Shown piece after piece: positions 47,947 to 57,088 of a stretch of DNA of 64,000 bases (within the stretch, counting starts at the first letter, position 1; each line of letters opens with the position of its first letter). This DNA is from Rugosibacter aromaticivorans (GTDB taxonomy: Bacteria > Pseudomonadota > Gammaproteobacteria > Burkholderiales > Rhodocyclaceae): assembly GCF_000934545.1 (NCBI RefSeq), contig NZ_CP010554.1, positions 2,108,001-2,172,000 on the forward strand, given 5' to 3'. The position numbers and the translations under genes were made by a program. The notes under the pieces are model-generated. The model worked only from the letters and a program-made list of their open reading frames with translations, made no database searches and had not been told where the DNA came from.

Positions 47947-49119
47947 ATGCCGCATTTAATGAATACCTACGGACGCCTGCCAGTCGCCTTTACTCACGGC
48001 GAGGGCTGTCGTTTATTTGATGAGCAAGGCAAATCCTATCTTGACGGGATGTCCGGTGTCGCCGTCAATACGCTAGGCCACAATCATCCGCGTTTGGTTG
48101 CCGCATTGAGCAAACAAGTTGGCCGCCTGATTCACACATCTAATCTGTACCGAATCCTGGAGGCCGAGGAGGCTTCCGACCGTCTGGCAAGTATCGCCAA
48201 AATGGATGAAGTATTTTTCTGTAACTCAGGTTGTGAAGCCAACGAAGCCGCTATCAAGCTCGCTCGCCTTTACGGACATCAACAAGGCATTGATCAACCG
48301 GCCATTATTGTCATGGAACAGGCCTTTCATGGCCGTACCTTGGCCACGCTGTCAGCAACCGGCAATCGCAAGGCACAGGCCGGCTTTGAGCCGTTAGTTT
48401 CCGGCTTTGTCCGCGTACCGTTTGATGACCTGGCGGCGATTGAGCAGGTTGCGCTACACAATCCCAATGTGGTGGCCATACTCTTTGAACCGATTCAAGG
48501 CGAAGGGGGCATCAATGTCGCGCACCATGATTTCATGCGTTCCCTGCGCACGCTATGTGACGAGAAAAACTGGCTGTTAATGGTCGACGAAGTGCAATGC
48601 GGCCTGGGCCGCACAGGTGCCTGGTTTGCACACCAGCACGCAGGCATTCTGCCCGATGTCATGACGCTGGCTAAAGGACTAGGCTCCGGCGTACCGGTTG
48701 GCGCCTGTCTGGCTGCTGGACGTGCTACCGGGGTATTCAAGCCGGGCAATCATGGCTCAACATTCGGTGGTAACCCATTAGCGTGCATTGCCGCGCTCAC
48801 AACCCTGCAGGTTATCGAAACGGATGATCTGATGACCCGCGCAACGGAGCTCGGCGAACTCATTCGCGATGGTCTGCGGCATGGGCTGGCGGGTGCCACG
48901 GGTGTCATCGAGGTGCGCGGTGACGGCTTGATGATTGGCATTGAGCTTGATCGCCCGTGCGGTGATTTAGTCAAACGCGCCCTGGCTAAAGGCTTGCTGA
49001 TCAACGTCACGGTAGAAAAAGTGGTGCGACTGTTACCACCCCTGGTGATGAGTGATGCAGAAGGCGCCGAGCTTGTCGCTGCGCTTGTACCCCTCATTCT
49101 GGATTTCCTCAAGGAGTGA
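47947..49119 (+). CDS. argD: Acetylornithine aminotransferase
   Basis: A 390-residue PLP-dependent class III aminotransferase that makes N-acetylornithine from the semialdehyde in arginine synthesis. Motifs: VFFCNSGCEANEAAIKLARL (phosphate loop), FHGRTLATLSATGN, EPIQGEGGINV, MVDEVQCGLGRTG and the PLP lysine in LAKGLGSGVPVGACL. It precedes argF and argG and overlaps the argF start region, forming argD-argF-argG. It may also act on succinyldiaminopimelate as in E. coli. Confidence 0.94.
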   Translation: MPHLMNTYGRLPVAFTHGEGCRLFDEQGKSYLDGMSGVAVNTLGHNHPRLVAALSKQVGRLIHTSNLYRILEAEEASDRLASIAKMDEVFFCNSGCEANEAAIKLARLYGHQQGIDQPAIIVMEQAFHGRTLATLSATGNRKAQAGFEPLVSGFVRVPFDDLAAIEQVALHNPNVVAILFEPIQGEGGINVAHHDFMRSLRTLCDEKNWLLMVDEVQCGLGRTGAWFAHQHAGILPDVMTLAKGLGSGVPVGACLAAGRATGVFKPGNHGSTFGGNPLACIAALTTLQVIETDDLMTRATELGELIRDGLRHGLAGATGVIEVRGDGLMIGIELDRPCGDLVKRALAKGLLINVTVEKVVRLLPPLVMSDAEGAELVAALVPLILDFLKE

Positions 49120-49121
49120 TG

Positions 49122-50060
49122 ATGTCCACGGCCTCACCCCGTCACTTTTTGGAATTACGTGACCTCTCACGTGACGAACTTGACCATCTCTTTGCTCGCA
49201 GTCAGCGTATCAAAGCGCGATTCAAGACGTATGAGCGTTATTGGCCTCTGCAAGACCGTACGCTAGTGATGATTTTTGAAAAAGCCAGCACGCGCACGCG
49301 ACTTTCGTTTGAAGCCGGGATGCATCAGTTAGGCGGTGCAGCGATCTATCTGAATACCCGCGATTCCCAGCTTGGGCGCGGTGAGCCGGTAGAAGATGCA
49401 GCGCAAGTGATTTCGCGTATGGGTGATATCGTCATGATCCGCACCTTTGAGCAGGCCATTATTGAGCGCTTTGCCAAAAATTCGCGCGTACCTGTCATCA
49501 ACGGGCTGACGAATGAATATCACCCGTGCCAGATTCTCGCCGACATTTTTACCTTCATTGAGCATCGCGGCTCTATTCAAGGCAAAACTGTCGCCTGGAT
49601 TGGCGACTCGAACAATGTCTGCAATACCTGGTTGCAAGCCGCCGAAGTGTTTGACTTCAAGGTTCATGTATCAACACCCCCCGGCTATGAAGTAGAACCT
49701 GAGCGCGTTGGCCTTATTGGCCTGAGTGGCATCAACCACTTTGCACAATTTGCTGACCCGATGGATGCTGCACGGGGGGCCGATCTGGTCACGACCGATG
49801 TGTGGACGTCCATGGGGTTCGAAGCCGAAAACGAAGAACGCAAGCGTGATTTCGCCGACTGGCAAGTGGATGCCGAGATGATGCGGATAGCAGCGCCTGA
49901 TGCAGTCTTTATGCATTGTTTGCCCGCCCATCGCGGAGAAGAAGTCGCCGCCGAGGTGATCGATGGGCCACAAAGCGTCGTTTGGGATGAAGCAGAAAAT
50001 CGCCTGCATACACAAAAGGCCTTGATGGAATTTCTGCTCCTGGGAAAAATCAACGATTAA
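49122..50060 (+). CDS. argF: Ornithine carbamoyltransferase
   Basis: Forms citrulline from ornithine and carbamoyl phosphate. About 312 residues. Family signatures: FEKASTRTRLSFEAGM (STRTR carbamoyl-phosphate site), NEYHPCQILADIFT (HPCQ), and FMHCLPAHRGEEV (HCLP ornithine site). Three possible starts lie together (GTG 49116, ATG 49119, ATG 49122); the AAGGAG at 49111-49116 favours 49122 by spacing. The argD stop (49117-49119) lies inside this window, so translation is coupled. Confidence 0.95.
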   Translation: MSTASPRHFLELRDLSRDELDHLFARSQRIKARFKTYERYWPLQDRTLVMIFEKASTRTRLSFEAGMHQLGGAAIYLNTRDSQLGRGEPVEDAAQVISRMGDIVMIRTFEQAIIERFAKNSRVPVINGLTNEYHPCQILADIFTFIEHRGSIQGKTVAWIGDSNNVCNTWLQAAEVFDFKVHVSTPPGYEVEPERVGLIGLSGINHFAQFADPMDAARGADLVTTDVWTSMGFEAENEERKRDFADWQVDAEMMRIAAPDAVFMHCLPAHRGEEVAAEVIDGPQSVVWDEAENRLHTQKALMEFLLLGKIND

Positions 50061-50076
50061 AGGAAAGTAAAAGTAA

Positions 50077-51306
50077 ATGCGTGAAATTAAAAAAGCGGTA
50101 CTCGCCTATTCTGGCGGTCTGGATACCTCGGTGATCCTCAAGTGGCTGCAAGATACCTACCAGTGCGAAGTGATCACCTTCACGGCTGATCTGGGGCAAG
50201 GTGAAGAGTTGGAGCCCGCACGGGTCAAGGCATTGCAACTCGGCATCAAGAAGAAAAATATTTTCATTGACGATCTGCGTGAAGAGTTCGTGCGCGATTT
50301 CGTCTTTCCCATGTTCCGCTGCAACACCGTGTATGAAGGTGAATATTTGCTGGGCACCTCGATTGCGCGGCCACTGATTGCCAAGCGACTCATCGATATC
50401 GCAAAAAAAACCGGTGCAGACGCTATTTCTCATGGCGCAACCGGCAAAGGCAATGATCAGGTGCGGTTCGAACTCGGTGCCTACGCGCTCATGCCCAACA
50501 TCAAAGTCATTGCCCCGTGGCGCGAGTGGGATTTGCTGTCACGCGAAAAGCTCATGGCCTATGCCGAGAAACATGGCATTCCCGTCGAGATGAAGCACAA
50601 GAAAGGCGGCTCACCGTACTCGATGGACGCTAATTTATTGCACATATCCTATGAAGGCCGTCATCTGGAAAACCCGGCGGCTGAAGCCGAAGAATCCATG
50701 TGGCGCTGGACGGTCTCCCCCGAGAAGGCCCCGAACAAAGCCGAATACATCGACCTTGAATTTAAACAAGGCGATTTGGTTGCCATCAATGGCAAAAAAA
50801 TGGAAGCTCACGAGCTGTTAGCCAGCCTGAATCAGATCGGCGGCAAGCATGGTATCGGCCGTCTCGATCTGGTCGAAAACCGTTACGTCGGCATGAAATC
50901 GCGGGGCTGCTACGAAACTCCGGGCGGCACCATTTTGCTGCGCGCCCACCGCGCCATTGAGTCGATCACCCTGGATCGCGAAGTGACGCACCTCAAAGAC
51001 GATCTCATGCCGCGCTATGCCAGCCTGATCTACAACGGCTACTGGTGGAGCCCGGAACGCCTTGCACTGCAATCCCTGATCGATCATACGCAGCAGACCG
51101 TGAATGGCTGGGTGCGCCTCAAGCTCTACAAGGGCAATGTCATTGTGGTTGGGCGCGATTCTAAAAATGACTCCTTGTTTGATTCGACGATTGCCACGTT
51201 CGAAGATGATGCCGGTGCCTACAATCAGAAAGATGCGCACGGCTTCATTCGCCTGAATGCCTTGCGTCTGCGTATTGCTGCCAATCGCGCCAACCGGAAG
51301 GGTTGA
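50077..51306 (+). CDS. argG: Argininosuccinate synthase
   Basis: Joins citrulline and aspartate with ATP. The 409 residues match the family. The ATP P-loop is in [17 protein letters not shown]; other conserved parts are [33 protein letters not shown] and [15 protein letters not shown]. It follows argF by 16 bases with AAAGGAAAG upstream as ribosome site. Third gene of the arginine cluster. Confidence 0.97.
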   Translation: MREIKKAVLAYSGGLDTSVILKWLQDTYQCEVITFTADLGQGEELEPARVKALQLGIKKKNIFIDDLREEFVRDFVFPMFRCNTVYEGEYLLGTSIARPLIAKRLIDIAKKTGADAISHGATGKGNDQVRFELGAYALMPNIKVIAPWREWDLLSREKLMAYAEKHGIPVEMKHKKGGSPYSMDANLLHISYEGRHLENPAAEAEESMWRWTVSPEKAPNKAEYIDLEFKQGDLVAINGKKMEAHELLASLNQIGGKHGIGRLDLVENRYVGMKSRGCYETPGGTILLRAHRAIESITLDREVTHLKDDLMPRYASLIYNGYWWSPERLALQSLIDHTQQTVNGWVRLKLYKGNVIVVGRDSKNDSLFDSTIATFEDDAGAYNQKDAHGFIRLNALRLRIAANRANRKG

Positions 51307-51328
51307 ATCCAGGGGAAGGCGGCCATCG

Positions 51329-51538
51329 ATGTTAGGCATTTCTGAGGAGCAATTGACGCAATTCGGCATGACATTCGGCATTGCCGGGTTCATGCTTTTC
51401 ATGCTTTTCATCATTGGCGAACTGGCATGAAAATCAAAAGCCGGCAAGCTGGGAACCTTTATCCTGTTCTTTGTCCTGGCTTTTGGCATGATCGGGTTCG
51501 TTGCCAAAATCATCATTCAGAAAACAATGTTTCAGTGA
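51329..51538 (+). pseudogene. DUF2788 small membrane protein gene broken by an in-frame TGA
   Basis: The 69-codon frame spells MLGISEEQLTQFGMTFGIAG...IIGELA, TGA (51428-51430), then KSKAGKLGTFILFFVLAFG...KTMFQ and a normal stop. Both halves match DUF2788 (two-helix inner-membrane protein, usual length about 66-70). The expected residue at the stop is a basic one, so CGA to TGA is the simplest change. Nothing else in the frame is damaged. Readthrough or sequence error is possible; an isolated 33-residue first half would have only one helix. Confidence 0.75.
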
Positions 51539-51602
51539 AGGCTGACGTCGGACTTATCGGCGTTAAACGCAGTGGCCGTAACTAAATTGTGGGGGACTTA
51601 AT

Positions 51603-51914
51603 ATGTCGCAGTTTGATCATGTTGCCGTGTCTAAAAAAGCCAACGTTTATTTCGATGGCAAGTGTGTCAGTCATACCGTTCAGTTCGCGGATGGCACCAA
51701 AAAAAGTGTGGGTGTGATTTTGCCCGCGAACCTGACCTTTAATACGGGCGCGCCTGAAATCATGGAAACGGTTGCCGGCCGCTGCCGCTACCGTCTCCAA
51801 GGGGAAGACTGGAAAACGTGCGGCGTGGGCGAGCAATTCAGTGTGCCCGGCAACTCACAATTCGATATTGAAGTGGCTGGCGAGCCCTATCACTACGTGT
51901 GCCACTTCGCTTGA
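51603..51914 (+). CDS. ppnP: Pyrimidine/purine nucleoside phosphorylase (DUF1255)
   Basis: A 103-residue single cupin-fold protein. Conserved elements: [46 protein letters not shown] and [16 protein letters not shown]. PpnP phosphorolyses several nucleosides in vitro. It precedes yajQ by 18 bases, and a TAATTGTGGGGG-like leader with GGGGG ribosome site lies upstream. Confidence 0.92.
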   Translation: MSQFDHVAVSKKANVYFDGKCVSHTVQFADGTKKSVGVILPANLTFNTGAPEIMETVAGRCRYRLQGEDWKTCGVGEQFSVPGNSQFDIEVAGEPYHYVCHFA

Positions 51915-51932
51915 TTCAGGAGCCCCTTCGCT

Positions 51933-52427
51933 ATGCCCTCATTTGACATTTCATCCGAAGCCGACCTGGTAGCCCTGAAAAATGCGGTCGATGTCGCTGG
52001 CCGCCATATTGGCAACCGCTACGACTTTAAAGGCACCACAGCACGGGTTGAGTTGAATGAAAAAGACAAAACACTCACCCTCTTTGGGGATTCCGAGTTC
52101 CAGATTAGCCAAATCAAGGACATCCTTTTCCCCGAGATGGAAAAAAAGGAACGCGAAAGCACCAAACGGCTGAATATAGGCAAGCTCGAAACGGTTTCCG
52201 GCAACAAGGTCAAGCAGGAATTGAAGATCAAGATCGGGATAGAAACCGAGCTGGCAAAGAAAATCGTCAAGCTGATCAAAGACAGCAAACTGAAAGTGCA
52301 GACCAGCATCCAGGGCGACGCCGTGCGCGTGACCGGTGCCAAGCGCGATTTGCTGCAAGAAACCATCGCCCTGGTTAAAAAATCGATTACCGACTTTCCG
52401 TTGCAGTATGGCAACTTCAGGGACTAA
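51933..52427 (+). CDS. yajQ: YajQ family cyclic-di-GMP-binding protein
   Basis: A 164-residue protein. It starts MPSFDISSEADLVALKNAVD, the family signature, followed by NRYDFKGTTARVEL and the second ferredoxin-like domain (VKQELKIKIGIETELAKKIV). Homologues bind c-di-GMP and nucleic acids. Co-directional with ppnP; the next gene downstream is convergent. Confidence 0.94.
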   Translation: MPSFDISSEADLVALKNAVDVAGRHIGNRYDFKGTTARVELNEKDKTLTLFGDSEFQISQIKDILFPEMEKKERESTKRLNIGKLETVSGNKVKQELKIKIGIETELAKKIVKLIKDSKLKVQTSIQGDAVRVTGAKRDLLQETIALVKKSITDFPLQYGNFRD

Positions 52428-52453
52428 GCGCGCTTACTTAATTAGCGCTTAAT

Positions 52454-53167
52454 TCAAGCGGATTTTAGGCCACGAATCCAGTGGCTATAGAGTCGATCGG
52501 CAACCTGCCGCATGCGTTCAATACGGTCAGCCATATTTGTGTACATTTGCTGGGGCGTTTGCACCGAAGCTGATGCGGCAACGCCCTCATCATCCCAATG
52601 CTTGCCCCAAAGCCGGATCATGCTTTCAGTCATTTCGACATGGCACTGCATTCCTAAATGCAGTCCGCGCACGAACGCCTGGTTTTCGCAGTACTCACTT
52701 TGCAGAATGCGCGTTGCGTGAGGCGGCAAACTAAACGTTTCGCCATGCCAGTGAAACGCATCAAATTTAGCAAAATCGGCAGCAATATCACCCACCCATT
52801 CGGCAGCTAACGCACTGATAAACTCAACCTGCCCCCAACCAATTTCTTTGACAGCATTTTTTGTGACCATGCCGCCAAATGCTTTACTCATCAATTGCCC
52901 ACCCAGACAGTGACCAATGACAGGAACGCCCTTACTATCCGCATCGCGAATCAGGCTTAACGCCGGTGCAATCCACGGCAGATCGTCATTGACGCTCATC
53001 GGCCCGCCCATGAAGCACAGACCGGAAAAATCATCAGAAGTCGGCGGTGGCAATACGCCGGCATCGATCGTAAACAATGTCCATGGCAGCGAGTGTCGCT
53101 CAAGGAATGTGGCAAAATACCCAGCGCCCTCACTGGGGCTATGACGGAATATAGCGATCGGTTTCAT
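52454..53167 (-). CDS. Type 1 glutamine amidotransferase (GuaA-like, stand-alone)
   Basis: From the ATG at 53167 the product is 237 residues. Class I amidotransferase motifs: LCFMGGPMSVNDDLPW, nucleophile Cys in VPVIGHCLGGQLMSKAFGG, and the His-Glu pair region LGMQCHVEMTESMI. Family members act on various substrates; the role here is unknown. Its start codon overlaps the nudL start by two bases on the opposite strand. The frame stays open 59 codons upstream but that would run through nudL. Confidence 0.87.
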   Translation of the reverse strand: MKPIAIFRHSPSEGAGYFATFLERHSLPWTLFTIDAGVLPPPTSDDFSGLCFMGGPMSVNDDLPWIAPALSLIRDADSKGVPVIGHCLGGQLMSKAFGGMVTKNAVKEIGWGQVEFISALAAEWVGDIAADFAKFDAFHWHGETFSLPPHATRILQSEYCENQAFVRGLHLGMQCHVEMTESMIRLWGKHWDDEGVAASASVQTPQQMYTNMADRIERMRQVADRLYSHWIRGLKSA

Positions 53168-53801
53168 GTCGGAGTCTCTTGTTTTATCCGCTACAGATTC
53201 TAGCGGAACCCTGCTCTCTCTTTTGCGGCGCCGTTTTCGCGCAGGCGTTGTTGCGCCACCCATCCGCGAATCCGCTCCTACCCGTGACTCGCTGGTGCAT
53301 GCGGCTGTTTTGGTGCCCATCATTTTGCGTACCGCCGGAGCCACCTTGTTACTGACTCAACGCACGGCGCATTTACGTGATCACGCGGGACAAATCAGCT
53401 TTCCCGGGGGACGCTGTGAGCCGTCGGATGGATCGCCCGAAGCGACTGCCTTGCGCGAAGCAGCGGAGGAAGTTGGGCTGGATGCCACACAAATCGAAAT
53501 TTTGGGCCGGCTGCCTGAATACCATACCGTCACCGGGTTTCTCATCACGCCTATCGTTGCACTGGTAACCCCACCGCTCAACCTTAAGCTGGATGATTTT
53601 GAAGTAGCCGATGTCTTTGAACCGCCGCTTGAATTTTTGCTCGATCAGAAAAACCACCAGCGCCATCAGCGCGAATTTCAAGGAGTGACGCGTGAATATT
53701 GGGCCATGCCATGGCAGGACCGCTATATTTGGGGCGCTACCGCAGGTATGCTGGTCAGCCTGCATCATTTTTTATTTGCCGAAACGCCTGACGAAACCTG
53801 A
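53166..53801 (+). CDS. nudL: CoA pyrophosphatase-like Nudix hydrolase
   Basis: A 211-residue protein. The Nudix box is GGRCEPSDGSPEATALREAA then EEVGL, with the preceding RTAHLRDHAGQISFPGG forming the UPF0035 motif of CoA pyrophosphatases. It would hydrolyse CoA or its derivatives to phosphopantetheine and 3',5'-ADP. Its ATG at 53166 overlaps the amidotransferase start on the other strand, so the two share a very compact bidirectional promoter region or one uses a later start. Confidence 0.88.
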   Translation: MSESLVLSATDSSGTLLSLLRRRFRAGVVAPPIRESAPTRDSLVHAAVLVPIILRTAGATLLLTQRTAHLRDHAGQISFPGGRCEPSDGSPEATALREAAEEVGLDATQIEILGRLPEYHTVTGFLITPIVALVTPPLNLKLDDFEVADVFEPPLEFLLDQKNHQRHQREFQGVTREYWAMPWQDRYIWGATAGMLVSLHHFLFAETPDET

Positions 53802-53816
53802 ACCAAACCTGAACGT

Positions 53817-54770
53817 ATGACACTTCTATCCATTCTTGCCGCGCTGATTCTGGAACAGTTTCAACCCTTGTCTATCGAACGACTGGTGCGCGCCCCCGTC
53901 GCCAAACTGGCCGCCTTTCTTGAACAGCGCTTGAATGATGGCATTCGTCTGCACGGCGGCATTGCCTGGGTGCTAGGGGCCGCTGTACCCGCGGTGGGGT
54001 TATTCATTGTGCATCGTCTGCTGCAAAACGCACAACCTTTATTGGCGGTATTGATAGGTATCGGCGTCCTGTACCTGACCATGGGTTTTCGTCAGTTCAG
54101 CCATTTTTTTACCGACATCCATCTTGCCTTGCAAGCCGGCGAAATCGATCAAGCACGGCATATTCTGGCCGAATGGCGCGGGCAGAGCGGCGACAGGCTC
54201 TCTAGTAGCGAGATTGCCCGCCTTGCCATCGAGCGCGCTTTGCCTTTGTCCAACACGCATGTATTTGCGCCGCTACTCTGGTTTGTGTTACTCGGGCCTG
54301 CTGGCGCACTGCTCTACCGATTGACGCAACTGTTTGATGAATACTGGCAGAGCGCAGCACATCATCCGGCGGATGAGTCCGCCGCATTAGAGGCCTTTGG
54401 CTGGTTTGCGCATCGCGCATTCGCCTTGATCAACTGGCTACCCGTACGCATCACAGCGGCGATATTTGCCGTGGTGGGCGACTTTGAAGATGCCGTCAAC
54501 TGCTGGCGTACCCAAGCGGATCATTGGCCAGATAAAGCCAATGGCATTCTGCTCAGCAGTGGCGCCGGTGCCTTGGGCGTGAGACTGGGCATGCCGGTAC
54601 ATGATTTGCCCAATGAATTAGAAGCAGACGATGATCGCCCTGAGCTAGGGCTTGGCGATGAGGCCGATGCTGATTTCATGCAGAGCACCATCGGCCTGGT
54701 TTGGCGCAGCCTGGTGCTGAGTCTGGTAGTGCTGACCCTGATGCAGATTTCTGCCTGGGTTGGCAGTTGA
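53817..54770 (+). CDS. CobD/CbiB family membrane protein
   Basis: A 317-residue protein with about four to five membrane segments (residues 1-15, 45-70, 75-95, 155-175, 295-315). The pattern TLLSILAALILEQFQPLSIERL and the QAGEIDQARHILAEW region match CobD/CbiB-family proteins lacking the rest of a cobalamin operon; such stand-alone copies are common in betaproteobacteria and are also annotated as AmpE-like modulators. No other cobalamin gene is adjacent. Follows nudL by 15 bases. Confidence 0.75.
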   Translation: MTLLSILAALILEQFQPLSIERLVRAPVAKLAAFLEQRLNDGIRLHGGIAWVLGAAVPAVGLFIVHRLLQNAQPLLAVLIGIGVLYLTMGFRQFSHFFTDIHLALQAGEIDQARHILAEWRGQSGDRLSSSEIARLAIERALPLSNTHVFAPLLWFVLLGPAGALLYRLTQLFDEYWQSAAHHPADESAALEAFGWFAHRAFALINWLPVRITAAIFAVVGDFEDAVNCWRTQADHWPDKANGILLSSGAGALGVRLGMPVHDLPNELEADDDRPELGLGDEADADFMQSTIGLVWRSLVLSLVVLTLMQISAWVGS

Positions 54771-54794
54771 TTTTTTCATACGGGAGTAAATATC

Positions 54795-55982
54795 ATGGCT
54801 GACAAGAGAGATGTGGTTGTATTGAGTGCGGTGCGTTCTGCTATCGGGTCATTTGGCGGCGCTTTAAGCAGTATTGAACCCTCCGAACTGGGCGGCATGG
54901 TGATGAAAGAAGCCGTCAGTCGTTCCGGTGTTGATCCGCAGCAGATCAATTACGTCACGGTGGGCAATTGCATTCCGACCGAGGCACGTTCAGCCTATGT
55001 GGCACGCATCGCCTCGATTCAGGCCGGGCTGCCGATGGAGTCCGTTGCAATGGCGGTGAATCGGTTGTGCAGCTCAGGTCTGCAGGGCATCGTATCCACC
55101 GCGCAGGCCATCATGCTGGGTGATTGTGACTACGGCGTGGGTGGCGGCGTGGAAGTCATGTCGCGCGGCGGTTACCTCACGCCCGCCATGCGCACCGGCG
55201 CCCGTATGGGCGACACCACGGTAGTCGACATGATGGTCGCTGCCCTGACCGACCCGTTCGGCGTCGGACACATGGGCATCACCGCCGAAAATGTAGCTAC
55301 CAAGTGGAATATCTCGCGCGAAGAACAAGATGCGTTTGCCGTCGAATCGCAGCGCCGTGCTGCCGCTGCAATCGCGACAGGCCGCTTCAAATCCCAGATC
55401 GTGCCTATCGTGCAGCAAACGCGCAAAGGCGAAGTGGTGTTCGATACCGACGAGCATGTCAAGCCCGGCACGACGCTTGAATCCTTGGCGAAAATGAAGC
55501 CCGCCTTCAAAAAAGACGGCTCGGTAACGGCCGGCAATGCATCCGGTATTAACGATGCCGCATCTTTCTTTGTGCTCGCAGCAGCCGATGCCGCCGCCAA
55601 GGCGGGGCAAAAGCCGATCGCGCGGCTGGTGGCCTATGCCGTCGCCGGCGTGCCCAATGACGTCATGGGCGAGGGGCCGATTCCAGCCTCGAAACTGGTG
55701 TTCAAAAAATCAGGCTTGAGCTTGTCGCAAATGGATGTCATCGAATCCAACGAAGCCTTTGCCGTGCAAGCGCTGGCGGTGGCCAAGGGGCTGGGGCTGG
55801 ACAGTGCGAAGACCAACCCGAACGGCGGCGCCATTGCACTCGGGCATCCGGTCGGCGCTTCGGGCGCAGTGATCGCCACCAAGGCGCTGTATGAACTACA
55901 GCGCATCAACGGCCGCTATGCGCTGGTCACCATGTGCATCGGCGGTGGCCAAGGCATCGCGGCGATTTTCGAACGGCTCTGA
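54795..55982 (+). CDS. Acetyl-CoA C-acyltransferase (thiolase)
   Basis: A 395-residue biosynthetic-type thiolase. Active-site residues: Cys in NRLCSSGLQGI near residue 90, His in GGAIALGHPVGASGA near 350 and Cys in CIGGGQGIAAIF near 380. It condenses two acetyl-CoA or cleaves acetoacyl-CoA; polyhydroxybutyrate or fatty-acid use cannot be told, as no phaB/phaC is next to it. Typical length. A copy of the dispersed element starts ten bases after the stop. Confidence 0.93.
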   Translation: MADKRDVVVLSAVRSAIGSFGGALSSIEPSELGGMVMKEAVSRSGVDPQQINYVTVGNCIPTEARSAYVARIASIQAGLPMESVAMAVNRLCSSGLQGIVSTAQAIMLGDCDYGVGGGVEVMSRGGYLTPAMRTGARMGDTTVVDMMVAALTDPFGVGHMGITAENVATKWNISREEQDAFAVESQRRAAAAIATGRFKSQIVPIVQQTRKGEVVFDTDEHVKPGTTLESLAKMKPAFKKDGSVTAGNASGINDAASFFVLAAADAAAKAGQKPIARLVAYAVAGVPNDVMGEGPIPASKLVFKKSGLSLSQMDVIESNEAFAVQALAVAKGLGLDSAKTNPNGGAIALGHPVGASGAVIATKALYELQRINGRYALVTMCIGGGQGIAAIFERL

Positions 55983-55992
55983 CCGGCGTCTG

Positions 55993-56017
55993 AAAACTCG
56001 GCGCTGGTGATACGGCA
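55993..56017 (+). repeat. Dispersed element, copy 8
   Basis: A4, then CTCGGCGCTGGTGATACGGC and A (one change, G to C, in the core). Located between the convergent thiolase and fdsD genes. Confidence 0.8.
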
Positions 56018-56060
56018 AATGCGTGGCGAATACGCGTCGAATGTGTTCGCCTGCGCTGGC

Positions 56061-56279
56061 TCAACCAGCGCGGAGTAGCGCAACGGCCTCGCGCACGATG
56101 GGCTTGAGTTCACTGTCGCCATGGGCTGCGATGTCTTGTAGCAAGGCTTGCCGCATGCGGGGGTCCCATGAATTTTTCAAGTGGCGGGCAGTATCCGCAA
56201 CCGCTTGTTCATGGTCCGGCATGGCCTCAAAAAAAGCGCCGATCTGGTTGGCCATTTTGATCAGGTTTGCAGCATTCAT
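56061..56279 (-). CDS. fdsD: Formate dehydrogenase delta subunit
   Basis: A small 72-residue protein from the ATG at 56279, which overlaps the fdhD stop. The start MNAANLIKMANQIGAFFEAMPD and the NSWDPRMRQALLQDI segment match FdsD, needed for maturation or stability of the Fds complex. Last gene of the operon. A 7-bp inverted repeat (GCGCTGG/CCAGCGC, 56053-56071) overlaps its stop but lacks a T-run. Confidence 0.88.
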   Translation of the reverse strand: MNAANLIKMANQIGAFFEAMPDHEQAVADTARHLKNSWDPRMRQALLQDIAAHGDSELKPIVREAVALLRAG

Positions 56280-57088
56280 TCTGTATTCTCCAACAGCAGA
56301 TGGTTTCCGGTATAAATCACGCACTGCGCATCGCGCAAAAAACCGACCAAGGTGACATTCAGTCGTTCAGCCAAACGCAGTGCGGCGGCAGTCGGCGCAG
56401 AAACGGCCGCCACGATGCCAACTCCCATCGCAGCGGATTTTTGCACCATCTCAAAACTGGCGCGGCTGGTAATGATGATGGCGCCAGACTGCGCATCAAA
56501 GCCTGTTTTTGCTAACGCACCAATGGTTTTGTCCAGTGCATTGTGACGGCCGATGTCTTCACGCACATGGCTTATTTCACCCGCGCCATTCACCCAGCCG
56601 GCGGCATGGGTTGCCCCTGTCACTTGCTGCAATTTCTGGTGTTCCGGCAATTTAGCCATGCCCTTGTAAAGCGCGGCGGGCCGCATCGTAGCAGGCGACA
56701 ACACAGGAGGTAGGCTGCGCATGACTTGCGACAAACTTTCTGCCCCGCACAGCCCGCATCCGGTGCGCCCTGCCAAGCTGCGGCGACGTTCTTTCAGCCG
56801 CGCGAAGGCATCCCCCGCAACAGATAACCGCAGAGTGATGCCTAATTCAGAGGAAATAATTTCAATATCAAAAACATCTTTGCGCTGCGCAACAATCCCT
56901 TCGCTCAAACTAAAACCCAGCGCGAAATCTTCCAGATCAGCGGGGGTTGCGAGCATCACGGTATGCGCAATCCCGTTGTATTCAAAGGCCACAGGGATTT
57001 CTTCGGCAATACTGTCGACCTTTGGTTCCTGTGCTTTCCCCTCTGAGCTGTGCAACCGAATGACCGGCAGCTCAACATAAGCCTTCAC
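56276..57088 (-). CDS. fdhD: Formate dehydrogenase accessory sulfurtransferase
   Basis: A 270-residue protein. FdhD moves sulfur from IscS to the bis-MGD cofactor to make active formate dehydrogenase. The catalytic CxxC loop is TGCGLCGAESL near residue 120; conserved regions DLEDFALGFSLSEGI and DIGRHNALDKTIG also appear, as does SRASFEMVQKSAAMG. It overlaps fdsA and fdsD by four bases each. Confidence 0.93.
   Translation of the reverse strand: MKAYVELPVIRLHSSEGKAQEPKVDSIAEEIPVAFEYNGIAHTVMLATPADLEDFALGFSLSEGIVAQRKDVFDIEIISSELGITLRLSVAGDAFARLKERRRSLAGRTGCGLCGAESLSQVMRSLPPVLSPATMRPAALYKGMAKLPEHQKLQQVTGATHAAGWVNGAGEISHVREDIGRHNALDKTIGALAKTGFDAQSGAIIITSRASFEMVQKSAAMGVGIVAAVSAPTAAALRLAERLNVTLVGFLRDAQCVIYTGNHLLLENTE

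Noticed and set aside
51428..51430. Selenocysteine codon in DUF2788
   Set aside because: The family has no Cys at this place, no SECIS-like hairpin was evident just after the TGA, and the formate dehydrogenase in the window uses Cys, so there is no sign of selenoprotein need.
53037..53061. Possible eleventh copy of the dispersed element in the amidotransferase gene
   Set aside because: Too many differences from the core (GGTGG-CAATACGCC) and no extra residues evident in the protein.
56053..56071. Intrinsic terminator between thiolase and fdsD
   Set aside because: The GCGCTGG/CCAGCGC stem is real but no T-run follows on either strand and it overlaps the fdsD stop.
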